Below, in pieces: positions 51,338 through 63,388 of a stretch of DNA of 64,000 bases (position 1 is the first letter of the stretch; each line of letters begins with the position of its first letter). The notes beneath the pieces are model-generated. The model did no database searches, had not been told where the DNA came from, and saw only the letters and a list, made by a program, of their open reading frames with translations. Source of the DNA: Clusia tigrina (taxonomy: Eukaryota > Arthropoda > Insecta > Diptera > Clusiidae); the NCBI GenBank assembly GCA_920105625.2, contig OV050031.1, positions 83,771,995 to 83,835,994 of the forward strand. The letters are read 5' to 3'. The translations under genes were made by a program, and so were the position numbers.

Positions 51338-52688
51338 GAGAGACGCTGACAGAGGTTGCGACGCCGACTGAGACGCCGCCTGAGGCATATATTGATAGAT
51401 ATTGGCATAGAGAAGGCAGCAGACCCCCCAATCGACAACGGCAGCGACTGAGACGCCTACAGAGACGCTGTCGGAGGCTGCGACGCCGACTGAGGCAGAC
51501 AGGGGTAGATATAGGCATAGAGATGGCAGCAGACCCCCCAATCGACAGCGGCAACGACTGAGACGCCTACAGAGACGCAGACTGAGACTCCGACTGAGAG
51601 ACGCTGACAGAGGTTGCGACGCCGACTGAGTCGCCGACTGAGGCAGATAGGGGTAGATAAAGGCATAAAGAAGGCAGCAGACCCCCCAATCAACAGCGGC
51701 AGCGACTGAGACGCCTACAGAAACGCTGACAGAGGCGGCGACACCGACTGAGGCAGATAGGGGTATATATAGGCATAGAGATGGCAGCAGACCCCCCAAT
51801 CGACAGCGGCAGCGACTGAGACGCCTACAGAGACGCTGACAGAGGCTGCGGCGCCGACTGAGACGCCGACTGAGGCAGATAGGGGTAGATATAGGCATAT
51901 AGAAGGCAGCAGACCCCCCCAAAAGACAGCGGCAACGACTGAGACGTCTACAGATACGATGACAGCGGCTGCGACGCCGACTGAGACGCCAACTTATTCA
52001 GATAGGGGTAGATATAGGCATAGAGAAGGCAGCAGACCCCCCAATGGACAGCGGCAGCGACTGAGACGCCTACAGAGACGCTGACAGAGGCTGCGACGCC
52101 GACTGAAACGCCGACTCAGGCAGATAGGGGTAGATATAGGCATAGAGAGGGCAGCAGACCCCCCCAATCTACAGCGGCAACGACTGAGGCTCCTACAGAG
52201 ACGCCAACTGAGACGCCGACTGAGGCAGATAGGGGTATAGAAATAGGCATAGAGAAGGCAGCAGACCCCCCAATCGACAGGGGCAGCGACTGAGAAGCCT
52301 ACAGAGACGCTGACAGAGGATGCGACGCCGACTAATACGATGACTGAGGCAGACAGCGGTAGATATAGGCATAAAAAAGGCAGCAGACCCCCCAATCAAC
52401 AGCGGCAGCGACTGAGACGCCTACAGGAACGCTGACAGAGGCTGCGACACCGACTGAGGCAGATAGGGGTAGATATAGACATAGAGAAGGCAGCTGGCCC
52501 CCCAAACGACAGCGGCAGCGACTGAGACGCCTAGAGAAACGCTGACAGAGGCTGCGACGCCGACTCAGACGCCGACTGAGGTAGATAGGGGTATAGGTAT
52601 AGGCATAGAGAAGGCAGCAGACCCCCCAATCGACAGGGGCAGCGACTGAGAAGCCTACAGACGCTGACAGAGGCTGCGACGCCGACTG
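51338..52688. repeat. Third-group monomers, copy 3
   Basis: Begins at the junction near 51,338 and follows 43,990-45,330 closely (44,034 aligns with 51,370, offset 7,336), including gccgcctgaggcatatattgatag. It ends near 52,664 with cctacagacgctgac, where four bases (agag) are missing compared with the sister copy at 45,321. Confidence 0.75.
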
Positions 52689-55248
52689 AGACGCCGACTG
52701 AGGCAGTTAGGGGTAGATATAGGCATAGAGAAGGCAGCAGACCCCTCAATCGACAGCGGCAGCGACTGAGACGCCTTCAGAAACGCTGACAGAGGCTGCG
52801 ACGCCGTCTGAGGCAGATAGAGGTAGATATAGGCATAGGGAAGGCACCAGACACCCAATCGACAGCGGTAGCGACTGAGACGACTACAAAACGCTGACAG
52901 AGGCTGCGACGCCAACTGAGGCAGATCGGGGTAGATATAGGCATAGAGAAGGCAGCAGACCCCCAATCGACAGCGGCAGCGACTGAGACGCCTACAGAAA
53001 CGCTGACAAAGGCTGCGGCGCCGACTGAGACGCCGACTGAGGCAGATAGGGGTAGATATAGGCTCAGAGAAGGCAGCAAATCCCCCAATCGACAGTGGCA
53101 GCGACTGAGACGACTACAGAAACGATGACAGAGGCTGCGACGCCGACTGAGACGCCGACTGATGCAGATAGGGGTAGAAATAGGCATAGAGAAGGCAGCA
53201 GATCCCCCAATCGACAGCGGCAGCGACTGAGACGCCTACAGATAGGATGACAGAGGCTGCGACGCCGACTGAGACGCCGACTGAGGCAGATAGTGGTGGA
53301 TATAAGCATAGAGAAAGTAGAAAACTCCTCAATCGACAGCGGCAGTGACTGAGACGCCTAGAGAGATGCTGACAGAGGCTGCGACGCCGACGGAGGCAGA
53401 TAGGGGTAGAGATAGCCATAGAGAAGGCAGCAGACCCCCCAATCGACAGCTCCAGCGACTGAGACGCTAACAGATGCTGCGACGCCGACTGAGACGCCGC
53501 CTGAGGCAGATTGGAGTAGATATAGGCATAGAGAAAGCAGCAGACCCCTCAATCGACAGCGGCAGCGACTGAGACGTCTACAGAAACGCTGACAAAGGTT
53601 GCGACGCCGACTGAGGCATATAGGGGTGGATATAGGCATAGAAAAGGCAGCAGACCCCCCAATCCTCAGCTGCAGCGGCTAAGACGCCTACAGAGCCGCT
53701 GACAGAAGCTGCGACGGCTACGGCGGCGACTGAGGCAGATAGGGGTAGATATAGGCATAGAGAAGGCAGCTGATCCCCCAATCAACAGTGGCAGCGACTG
53801 AGACGCCTACAGAGACGCTAACAGGGGCTGCGACGCCGACTGAGTTGCCTACTCAGGCAGATAGGGGTAGATATAGGCATAGAGAAGGCAGCCGACCCCA
53901 ATCGACAGTGGCAGCGACTGAGACGCCTACAGAGACGCTAACAGAGGCTGCGACGCCGACTGAGTTGCTTACTCAGGCAGATAGGGGTAGATATAGGCAT
54001 AGAGAAGGCAGCAGACCCCAATCGACAGCGGCAGCGACTGAGACGCCTACAGAGACGCTAACAGAGGCTGCGACGCCGACTGAGTTGCCGACTGAGGCAG
54101 ATAGGGTTAGATATAGGCATAGAGAAGGCCGCAGTCCCCTCAATCGGCAGCGGCAGCGACTGAGACTCCTTCAGAGACGCTGACAGAGGCTGCGACGCCG
54201 ACTGAGGAAGATAGGGGTGGATATAGGCATAGAAAAGGTAGCAGACCCCCCAATCCTCAGCTGCAGCGGCTAAGACGCCTACAGAGCCGCTGACAGAGGC
54301 TGCGACGCCGACTGACACGCCGACTGAAGCAGATAGGGGTTGATAAAGGCATAGAGAAGGCAGCAGACCCCCCAATCTATAGCGGCAGCGACTGAGACGC
54401 CTACAGATACGCTGACAGAGGCTGCGGCGGTGACTGAGGCATATAGGGGTAGACCCCATTATCGACAGCGGCAGCGACTGAGACGCCTACAGAGACGCTA
54501 ACAGAGGCTGCGACGCCGACTGAGACGCCGACTCAGGTAGATAGGGGTAGACATACGCATAGAGAAGGCGGCAGACCCCCAAATCGACAGCGGCAGCGAC
54601 TGAGACGCCTTCAGAGACGCTGACAGAGGCTGCGACGCCGACTGAGGCAGATAGGGGTAGATATAGGCATAGAGAAGGCAGCAGAACCCCCAATCGATAG
54701 TGGCAACAACTGAGACGACTACAGAAACGCTGACAGAGGCTGCGACACCGACTGAGGCAGATAGGGGTAGATATAGGCATAGAGAAGGCAGCAGACACCC
54801 AATCGACAGCGGCAGCGACTGAGACGCCTTCAGAGACGCTGACAGAGGCTGCGACGTCAACTGAGACGCCAACTGAGGTAGATAGGGGTAGATATAGGCA
54901 TAGAGAAGGCGGCAGACCCCCAAATCGACAGCGGCAGCGACTGAGTCGCCTTCAGAGACGCTGATAGAGGCTGCGACGCCGACTGAGACGCCGACTGAGG
55001 CAGATAGGGGTAGACATAGGCATAGAGAAGGCAGCAGATCCCCCAATCGACAGTGGCAGCGACTGAGACGACTACAGAAACGCTGACAAAGGCTGCGTTC
55101 ACCGATTGAGGCAGATTGGGGTATATATAGGCATAGAGAAGGCAGCAGACCCCCAATCGACAACGGCAGCGACTGAGACGCCTACAGAGACGCTAACAGA
55201 GGCTGCGACGCCTACTGAGACGCCGACTGAGGCAGATAGGGGTGGATA
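52689..55248. repeat. 2,560-bp higher-order block, copy 1
   Basis: Aligned with 56,062-58,501. The offset is 3,373 up to the gttgcc monomers near 53.9 kb and 3,253 after them, so this copy has exactly one extra 120-bp monomer, the gttgcttactcag member of the triplet. Edges: g52,688 against c56,061 on the left and c55,249 against t58,502 on the right. It contains the landmark at 54,400-54,485. It also matches the 46.2-48.0 kb block at offset 7,212. Confidence 0.86.
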
Positions 55249-56061
55249 CAGGCATGGAGAAGGCAGAAGACCCCCAATCGACAGCTGCAGCGACTGAGAC
55301 GCCTACAGAGATGCTGACAGGGGCTGCGATGCCGACTGAGACGCTGACTGAGACGCCGACTGAAGCAGATAGGGGTAGATATAGGCATAGAGAAGGCAGC
55401 AGATCCCCACCCCCTAATAGACATCGGCAGCGACTGAGACGCCTACAGAGACGCTGACAGAGGCTGCGACGCCGACTGAGACGCCCACTGATTCAGATAG
55501 GGGTAGATATAGGCATAGAGAAGGCAGCAGACCCCCCAATGGACAGCGGCAGCGACTGAGACGCCTACAGAGACGCTGACAGAGGCTGCGACGCCGACTG
55601 AAACGCCGACTCAGGCAGATAGGGGTAGATATAGGCATAGAGAAGGCAGCAGACCCCCCCAATCTACAGCGGCAACGACTGAGGCGCCTACAGAGACGCC
55701 AACTGAGACGCCGACTGAGGCAGATAGGGGTATAGATATAGGCATAGAGAAGGCAGCAGACCCCCCAATCGACAGGGGCAGCGACTGAGAAGCCTACAGA
55801 GACGCTGACAGAGGATGCGACGCCGACTAATACGATGACTGAGGCAGACAGCGGTAGATATAGGCATAAAAAAGGCAGCAGACCCCCCAATCAACAGCGG
55901 CAGCGACTGAGACGCCTACAGAAACGCTGACAGAGGCTGCGACACCGACTGAGGCAGATAGGGGTAGATATAGACATAGAGAAGGCAGCTGGCCCCCCAA
56001 TCGACAGCGGCAGCGACTGAGACGCCTAGAGAAACGCTGACAGAGGCTGCGACGCCGACTC
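55249..56061. repeat. Third-group monomers, copy 4
   Basis: A ggatacaggcatggagaaggcag monomer, then gacgctgactgagacgcc and gatccccaccccctaatagacatcgg variants, then ggggtatagatatagg, caggggcagc, gactaatacgatgactg and cataaaaaagg in the same order as the copies at 44.7, 50.4 and 52.1 kb. No gene was seen. Confidence 0.75.
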
Positions 56062-58501
56062 AGACGCCGACTGAGGCAGTTAGGGGTAGATATAGGCATA
56101 GAGAAAGCAGCAGACCCCTCAATCGACAGCGGCAGCGACTGAGACGCCTTCAGAAACGCTGACAGAGGCTGCGACGCCGTCTGAGGCAGATAGGGGTAGA
56201 TATAGGCATAGGGAAGGCACCAGACCCCCAATCGACAGCGGCAGCGACTGAGACGACTACAAAACGCTGACAGAGGCTGCGACGCCAACTGAGGCAGATC
56301 GGGGTAGATATAGGCATAGAGAAGGCAGCAGACCCCCAATCGACAGCGGCAGCGACTGAGACGCCTACAGAAACGCTGACAAAGGCTGCGGCGCCGACTG
56401 AGACGCCGACTGAGGCAGATAGGGGTAGATATAGGCACAGAGAAGGCAGCAAATCCCCCAATCGACAGTGGCAGCGACTGAGACGACTACAGAAACGATG
56501 ACAGAGGCTGCGACGCCGACTGAGACGCCGACTGATGCAGATAGGGGTAGAAATAGGCATAGAGAAGGCAGCAGATCCCCCAATCGACAGCGGCAGCGAC
56601 TGAGACGCCTACAGATAGGATGACAGAGGCTGCGACGCCGACTGAGACGCCGACTGAGGCAGATAGTGGTGGATATAAGCATAGAGAAAGTAGAAAACTC
56701 CTCAATCGACAGCGGCAGTGACTGAGACGCCTAGAGAGATGCTGACAGAGGCTGCGACGCCGACGGAGGCAGATAGGGGTAGAGATAGCCATAGAGAAGG
56801 CAGCAGACCCCCCAATCGACAGCTCCAGCGACTGAGACGCTAACAGATGCTGCGACGCCGACTGAGACGCCGACTGAGGCAGATTGGAGTAGATATAGGC
56901 ATAGAGAAAGCAGCAGACCCCTCAATCGACAGCGGCAGCGACTGAGACGTCTACAGAAACGCTGACAAAGGTTGCGACGCCGACTGAGGCAGATAGGGGT
57001 GGATATAGGCATAGAAAAGGCAGCAGACCCCCCAATCCTCAGCTGCAGCGGCTAAGACGCCTACAGAGCCGCTGACAGAGGCTGCGACGGCTACGGCGGC
57101 GACTGAGGCAGATAGGGGTAGATATAGGCATAGAGAAGGCAGCTGATCCCCCAATCGACAGTGGCAGCGACTGAGACGCCTACAGAGACGCTAACAGGGG
57201 CTGCGACGCCGACTGAGTTGCCTACTCAGGCAGATAGGGGTAGATATAGGCATAGAGAAGGCAGCAGACCCCAATCGACAGTGGCAGCGACTGAGACGCC
57301 TACAGAGACGCTAACAGAGGCTGCGACGCCGACTGAGTTGCCGACTGAGGCAGATAGGGGTAGATATAGGCATAGAGAAGGCCGCAGTCCCCTCAATCGG
57401 CAGCGGCAGCGACTGAGACTCCTTCAGAGACGCTGACAGAGGCTGCGACGCCGACTGAGGAAGATAGGGGTGGATATAGGCATAGAAAAGGCAGCAGACC
57501 CCCCAATCCTCAGCTGCAGCGGCTAAGACGCCTACAGAGCCGCTGACAGAGGCTGCGACGCCGACTGACACGCCGACTGAAGCAGATAGGGGTTGATAAA
57601 GGCATAGAGAAGGCAGCAGACCCCCCAATCTATAGCGGCAGCGACTGAGACGCCTACAGATACGCTGACAGAGGCTGCGGCGGCGACTGAGGCATATAGG
57701 GGTAGACCCCATTATCGACAGCGGCAGCGACTGAGACGCCTACAGAGACGCTAACAGAGGCTGCGACGCCGACTGAGACGCCGACTCAGGTAGATAGGGG
57801 TAGACATACGCATAGAGAAGGCGGCAGACCCCCAAATCGACAGCGGCAGCGACTGAGACGCCTTCAGAGATGCTGACAGAGGCTGCGACGCCGACTGAGG
57901 CAGATAGGGGTAGATATAGGCATAGAGAAGGCAGCAGAACCCCCAATCGATAGTGGCAACAACTGAGACGACTACAGAAACGCTGACAGAGGCTGCGACA
58001 CCAACTGAGGCAGATAGGGGTAGATATAGGCATAGAGAAGGCAGCAGACACCCAATCGACAGCGGCAGCGACTGAGACGCCTTCAGAGACGCTGACAGAG
58101 GCTGCAACGTCAACTGAGACGCCAACTGAGGTAGATAGGTGTAGATATAGGCATAGAGAAGGCGGCAGACCCCCAAATCGACAGCGGCAGCGACTGAGTC
58201 GCCTTCAGAGACGCTGATAGAGGCTGCGACGCCGACTGAGACGCCGACTGAGGCAGATAGGGGTAGACATAGGCATAGAGAAGGCAGCAGATCCCCCAAT
58301 CGACAGTGGCAGCGACTGAGACGACTACAGAAACGCTGACAAAGGCTGCGTTCACCGATTGAGGCAGATAGGGGTATATATAGGCATAGAGAAGGCAGCA
58401 GACCCCCAATCGACAACGGCAGCGACTGAGACGCCTACAGAGACGCTAACAGAGGCTGCGACGCCTACTGAGACGCCGACTGAGGCAGATAGGGGTGGAT
58501 A
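56062..58501. repeat. 2,440-bp higher-order block, copy 2
   Basis: Second copy of 52,689-55,248, lacking one 120-bp gttgcttactcag monomer (two gttgcc monomers here instead of three, at 57.16-57.44 kb). Landmark at 57,653-57,738. Its right part also matches 59.2-60.7 kb at offset 2,090. Confidence 0.86.
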
Positions 58502-58649
58502 TAGGCATAGAAAAGGCAGCAGACCACCTAATCGTCAGCGGCAGCGGCTAAGACGCCTACAGAGACGCTAACAGAAGCTGCGACCCCGACTGAGTTGCCG
58601 ACTCAGGCAGATAGGGGTAGATATATATACATAGAGAAGGCAGCAGACC

Positions 58650-60069
58650 CCAATCGACAGCGGCAGCGACTGAGACGCCTACAGAGACGCTAACAGAGGC
58701 TGCGACGCCGATTGAGTTGCCGACTCAGGCAGATAGGGGTAGATATAGGCATAGAGAAGGCAGCAGACCCCAATCGACAGCGGCAGCGACTGAGACGCCT
58801 ACAGAGACGCTAACAGAGGCTGCGACGCCGACTGAGTTGCCGACTGAGGCAGATTGGAGTAGATATAGGCATAGAGAAAGCAGCAGACCCCTCAATCGAC
58901 AGCGGCAGCGACTGAGACGTCTACAGAAACGCTGACAAAGGTTGCGACGCCGACTGAGGCAGATAGGGGTGGATATAGGCATAGAAAAGGCAGCAGACCC
59001 CCCAATCCTCAGCTGCAGCGGCTAAGACGCCTACAGAGCCGCTGACAGAGGCTGCGACGGCTACGGCGGCGACTGAGGCAGATAGGGGTAGATATAGGCA
59101 TAGAGAAGGCAGCTGATCCCCCAATCGACAGTGGCAGCGACTGAGACGCCTACAGAGACGCTAACAGGGGCTGCGACGCCGACTGAGTTGCCTACTCAGG
59201 CAGATAGGGGTAGATATAGGCATAGAGAAGGCAGCAGACCCCAATCGACAGTGGCAGCGACTGAGACGCCTACAGAGACGCTAACAGAGGCTGCGACGCC
59301 GACTGAGTTGCTTACTCAGGCAGATAGGGGTAGATATAGGCATAGAGAAGGCAGCAGACCCCAATCGACAGCGGCAGCGACTGAGACGCCTACAGAGACG
59401 CTAACAGAGGCTGCGACGCCGACTGAGTTGCCGACTGAGGCAGATAGGGGTAAATATAGGCATAGAGAAGGCCGCAGTCCCCTCAATCGGCAGCGGCAGC
59501 GACTGAGACTCCTTCAGAGACGCTGACAGAGGCTGCGACGCCGACTGAGGAAGATAAGGGTGGATATAGGCATAGAAAAGGCAGCAGACCCCCCAATCCT
59601 CAGCTGCAGCGGCTAAGACGCCTACAGAGCCGCTGACAGAGGCTGCGACGCCGACTGACACGCCGACTGAAGCAGATAGGGGTTGATAAAGGCATAGAGA
59701 AGGCAGCAGACCCCCCAATCTATAGCGGCAGCGACTGAGACGCCTACAGATACGCTGACAGAGGCTGCGGCGGCGACTGAGGCATATAGGGGTAGACCCC
59801 ATTATCGACAGCGGCAGCGACTGAGACGCCTACAGAGACGCTAACAGAGGCTGCGACGCCGACTGAGACGCCGACTCAGGTAGATAGGGGTAGACATACG
59901 CATAGAGAAAACGGCAGACCCCCAAATCGACAGCGGCAGCGACTGAGACACCTTCAGAGACGCTGACAGAGGCTGCTAAGCCGACTGAGGCAGATAGGGG
60001 TAGATATAGGCATAGAGAAGGCAGCAGAACCCCCAATCGATAGTGGCAACAACTGAGACGACTACAGAA
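58650..60069. repeat. 1,420-bp block, copy 1 (offset 2,694)
   Basis: Aligned with 61,344-62,763 at offset 2,694. The left edge is c58,649 against t61,343 and the right edge a60,070 against g62,764. One substitution was noticed, c59,297 to t61,991. It includes the three-monomer gttgcc group (131 codons in phase on the plus strand at 59,131-59,526) and the landmark at 59,743-59,828. Confidence 0.9.
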
Positions 60070-61343
60070 ACGCTGACAGAGGCTGCGACACCGACTGAGG
60101 CAGATAGGGGTAGATATAGGCATAGAGAAGGCAGCAGACACCCAATCGACAGCGGCAGCGACTGAGACGCCTTCAGAGACGCTGACAGAGGCTGCGACGT
60201 CAACTGAGACGCCAACTGAGGTAGATAGGGGTAGATATAGGCATAGAGAAGGCGGCAGACCCCCAAATCGACAGCGGCAGCGACTGAGTCGCCTTCAGAG
60301 ACGCTGATAGAGGCTGCGACGCCGACTGAGACGCCGACTGAGGCAGATAGGGGTAGACATAGGCATAGAGAAGGCAGCAGATCCCCCAATCGACAGTGGC
60401 AGCGACTGAGACGACTACAGAAACGCTGACAAAGGCTGCGTTCACCGATTGAGGCAGATAGGGGTATATATAGGCATAGAGAAGGCAGCAGACCCCCAAT
60501 CGACAACGGCAGCGACTGAGACGCCTACAGAGACGCTAACAGAGGCTGCGACGCCTACTGAGACGCCGACTGAGGCAGATAGGGGTGGATATAGGCATAG
60601 AAAAGGCAGCAGACCACCTAATCGTCAGCGGCAGCGGCTAAGACGCCTACAGAGACGCTAACAGAAGCTGCGACGCCGACTGAGTTGCCGACTCAGGCAG
60701 ATAGGGGTAGATATATATACATAGAGAAGGCAGCAGACCCCAATCGACAGCGGCAGCGACTGAGACGCCTACAGAGACGCTAACAGAGGCTGCGACGCCG
60801 ATTGAGTTGCCGACTCAGGCAGATAGCGGTAGATATAGGCATAGAGAAGGCAGCAGACCCCAATCGACAGCGGCAGCGACTGATGCGCCTTCAGAGACGC
60901 TGACAGAGGCTGCGACGCCGACTGAGTTGCCGACTCAGGCAGATAGGGGTAGATATAGGCATAGAGAAGGCAGCAGACTCCAATCGACAGCGGCAGCGAC
61001 TGAGACGCCTACAGAGACGCTAACAGAGGATGCGACGCCGACTGAGTTGCCGACTCAGGCAGATAGGGGTAGATATAGGCATAGAGAAGGCAGCAGACCC
61101 CAATCGACAGCGGCAGCGACTGATACGCCTTCAGAGACGCTGACAGAGGCTGCGACGCCGACTGAGACGCCGACTGAGGAGTATAGGGATAGATATAGGC
61201 ATATAGAAGGCAGCATACCCCCAAATCGACAGCGGCAGCGACTCAGACGCCTACAGATACGATGCCAGAGGCTGCGACGCAGACTGAGACGCCGACTGAA
61301 TCAGATAGGGGTAGATATAGGCATAGAGAAGGCAGCAGACCCT
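60070..61343. repeat. Right-type monomers with a run of in-phase 120-bp units
   Basis: Continues the 2,090-bp-offset copy of 57.98-58.64 kb, including the tagatatatatacatag variant near 60,710, and then holds several consecutive gttgccgactcag monomers. Because these are 120 bp, a plus-strand frame from 60,807 to 61,367 stays open for 186 codons, the longest on that strand. The last part (gaggagtatagggatag, catatagaagg, gatgccagagg) matches 43.5-43.7 kb. I do not regard it as a gene. Confidence 0.75.
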
Positions 61344-62763
61344 CCAATCGACAGCGGCAGCGACTGAGACGCCTACAGAGACGCTAACAGAGGCTGCGAC
61401 GCCGATTGAGTTGCCGACTCAGGCAGATAGGGGTAGATATAGGCATAGAGAAGGCAGCAGACCCCAATCGACAGCGGCAGCGACTGAGACGCCTACAGAG
61501 ACGCTAACAGAGGCTGCGACGCCGACTGAGTTGCCGACTGAGGCAGATTGGAGTAGATATAGGCATAGAGAAAGCAGCAGACCCCTCAATCGACAGCGGC
61601 AGCGACTGAGACGTCTACAGAAACGCTGACAAAGGTTGCGACGCCGACTGAGGCAGATAGGGGTGGATATAGGCATAGAAAAGGCAGCAGACCCCCCAAT
61701 CCTCAGCTGCAGCGGCTAAGACGCCTACAGAGCCGCTGACAGAGGCTGCGACGGCTACGGCGGCGACTGAGGCAGATAGGGGTAGATATAGGCATAGAGA
61801 AGGCAGCTGATCCCCCAATCGACAGTGGCAGCGACTGAGACGCCTACAGAGACGCTAACAGGGGCTGCGACGCCGACTGAGTTGCCTACTCAGGCAGATA
61901 GGGGTAGATATAGGCATAGAGAAGGCAGCAGACCCCAATCGACAGTGGCAGCGACTGAGACGCCTACAGAGACGCTAACAGAGGCTGCGATGCCGACTGA
62001 GTTGCTTACTCAGGCAGATAGGGGTAGATATAGGCATAGAGAAGGCAGCAGACCCCAATCGACAGCGGCAGCGACTGAGACGCCTACAGAGACGCTAACA
62101 GAGGCTGCGACGCCGACTGAGTTGCCGACTGAGGCAGATAGGGGTAAATATAGGCATAGAGAAGGCCGCAGTCCCCTCAATCGGCAGCGGCAGCGACTGA
62201 GACTCCTTCAGAGACGCTGACAGAGGCTGCGACGCCGACTGAGGAAGATAAGGGTGGATATAGGCATAGAAAAGGCAGCAGACCCCCCAATCCTCAGCTG
62301 CAGCGGCTAAGACGCCTACAGAGCCGCTGACAGAGGCTGCGACGCCGACTGACACGCCGACTGAAGCAGATAGGGGTTGATAAAGGCATAGAGAAGGCAG
62401 CAGACCCCCCAATCTATAGCGGCAGCGACTGAGACGCCTACAGATACGCTGACAGAGGCTGCGGCGGCGACTGAGGCATATAGGGGTAGACCCCATTATC
62501 GACAGCGGCAGCGACTGAGACGCCTACAGAGACGCTAACAGAGGCTGCGACGCCGACTGAGACGCCGACTCAGGTAGATAGGGGTAGACATACGCATAGA
62601 GAAAACGGCAGACCCCCAAATCGACAGCGGCAGCGACTGAGACACCTTCAGAGACGCTGACAGAGGCTGCTAAGCCGACTGAGGCAGATAGGGGTAGATA
62701 TAGGCATAGAGAAGGCAGCAGAACCCCCAATCGATAGTGGCAACAACTGAGACGACTACAGAA
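61344..62763. repeat. 1,420-bp block, copy 2, truncated at a junction
   Basis: Second copy of 58,650-60,069. It stops abruptly at 62,763: gactacagaa continues as gagacgccgcctgagg instead of acgctgacagagg. This removes the rest of the higher-order unit (the gcgttcaccgattgagg part present in other copies) and fuses it to third-group monomers. Confidence 0.88.
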
Positions 62764-63388
62764 GAGACGCCGCCTGAGGCATATATTGATAGATATTGGC
62801 ATAGAGAAGGCAGCAGACCCCCCCAATCGACAACGGCAGCGACTGAGACGCCTACAGAGACGCTGTCAGAGGCTGCGACGCCGACTGAGGCAGACAGGGG
62901 TAGATATAGGCATAGAGATGGCAGCAGACCCCCCAATCGACAGCGGCAACTACTGAGACGCCGACAGAGACGCAGACTGAGACTCCGACTGAGAGACGCT
63001 GACAGAGGTTGCGACGCCGACTGAGTCGCCGACTGAGGCAGATAGGGGTAGATAAAGGCATAAAGAAGGCAGCAGACCCCCCAATCAACAGCGGCAGCGA
63101 CTGAGACGCCTACAGAAGCGCTGACAGAGGCGGCGACGCCGACTGAGGCAGATAGGGGTATATATAGGCATAGAGATGGCAGCAGACCCCCCAATCGACA
63201 GCGGCAGCGACTGAGACGCCTACAGAGACGCTGACAGAGGCTGCGGCGCCGACTGAGACGCCGACTGAGGCAGATAGGTGTAGATATAGGCATATAGAAG
63301 GCAGCAGACCCCCCCAAAAGACAGCGGCAACGACTGAGACGTCTACAGATACGATGACAGCGGCTGCGACGCCGACTGAGACGCCAAC
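62764..63388. repeat. Third-group monomers, copy 5
   Basis: Aligned with 51,370-51,993 at offset 11,394, then 11,395 after one extra C at about 62,824, and with 44,034-44,657. Markers are catatattgatagatattgg, gacgcagactgagactcc, cataaagaagg and gacagcggctgcg. It ends at the word aactgaggcag, where the partner has aacttattcag. Confidence 0.82.

Noticed and set aside
60807..61367. Plus-strand Thr/Glu/Pro-rich 40-residue repeat protein (mucin-like, or similar to a bacterial repeat protein)
   Set aside because: The frame is open only where 120-bp monomers adjoin, and it is broken on both sides by 122-bp monomers. There is no signal sequence, no unique domain and no start context. The composition follows from the DNA repeat.
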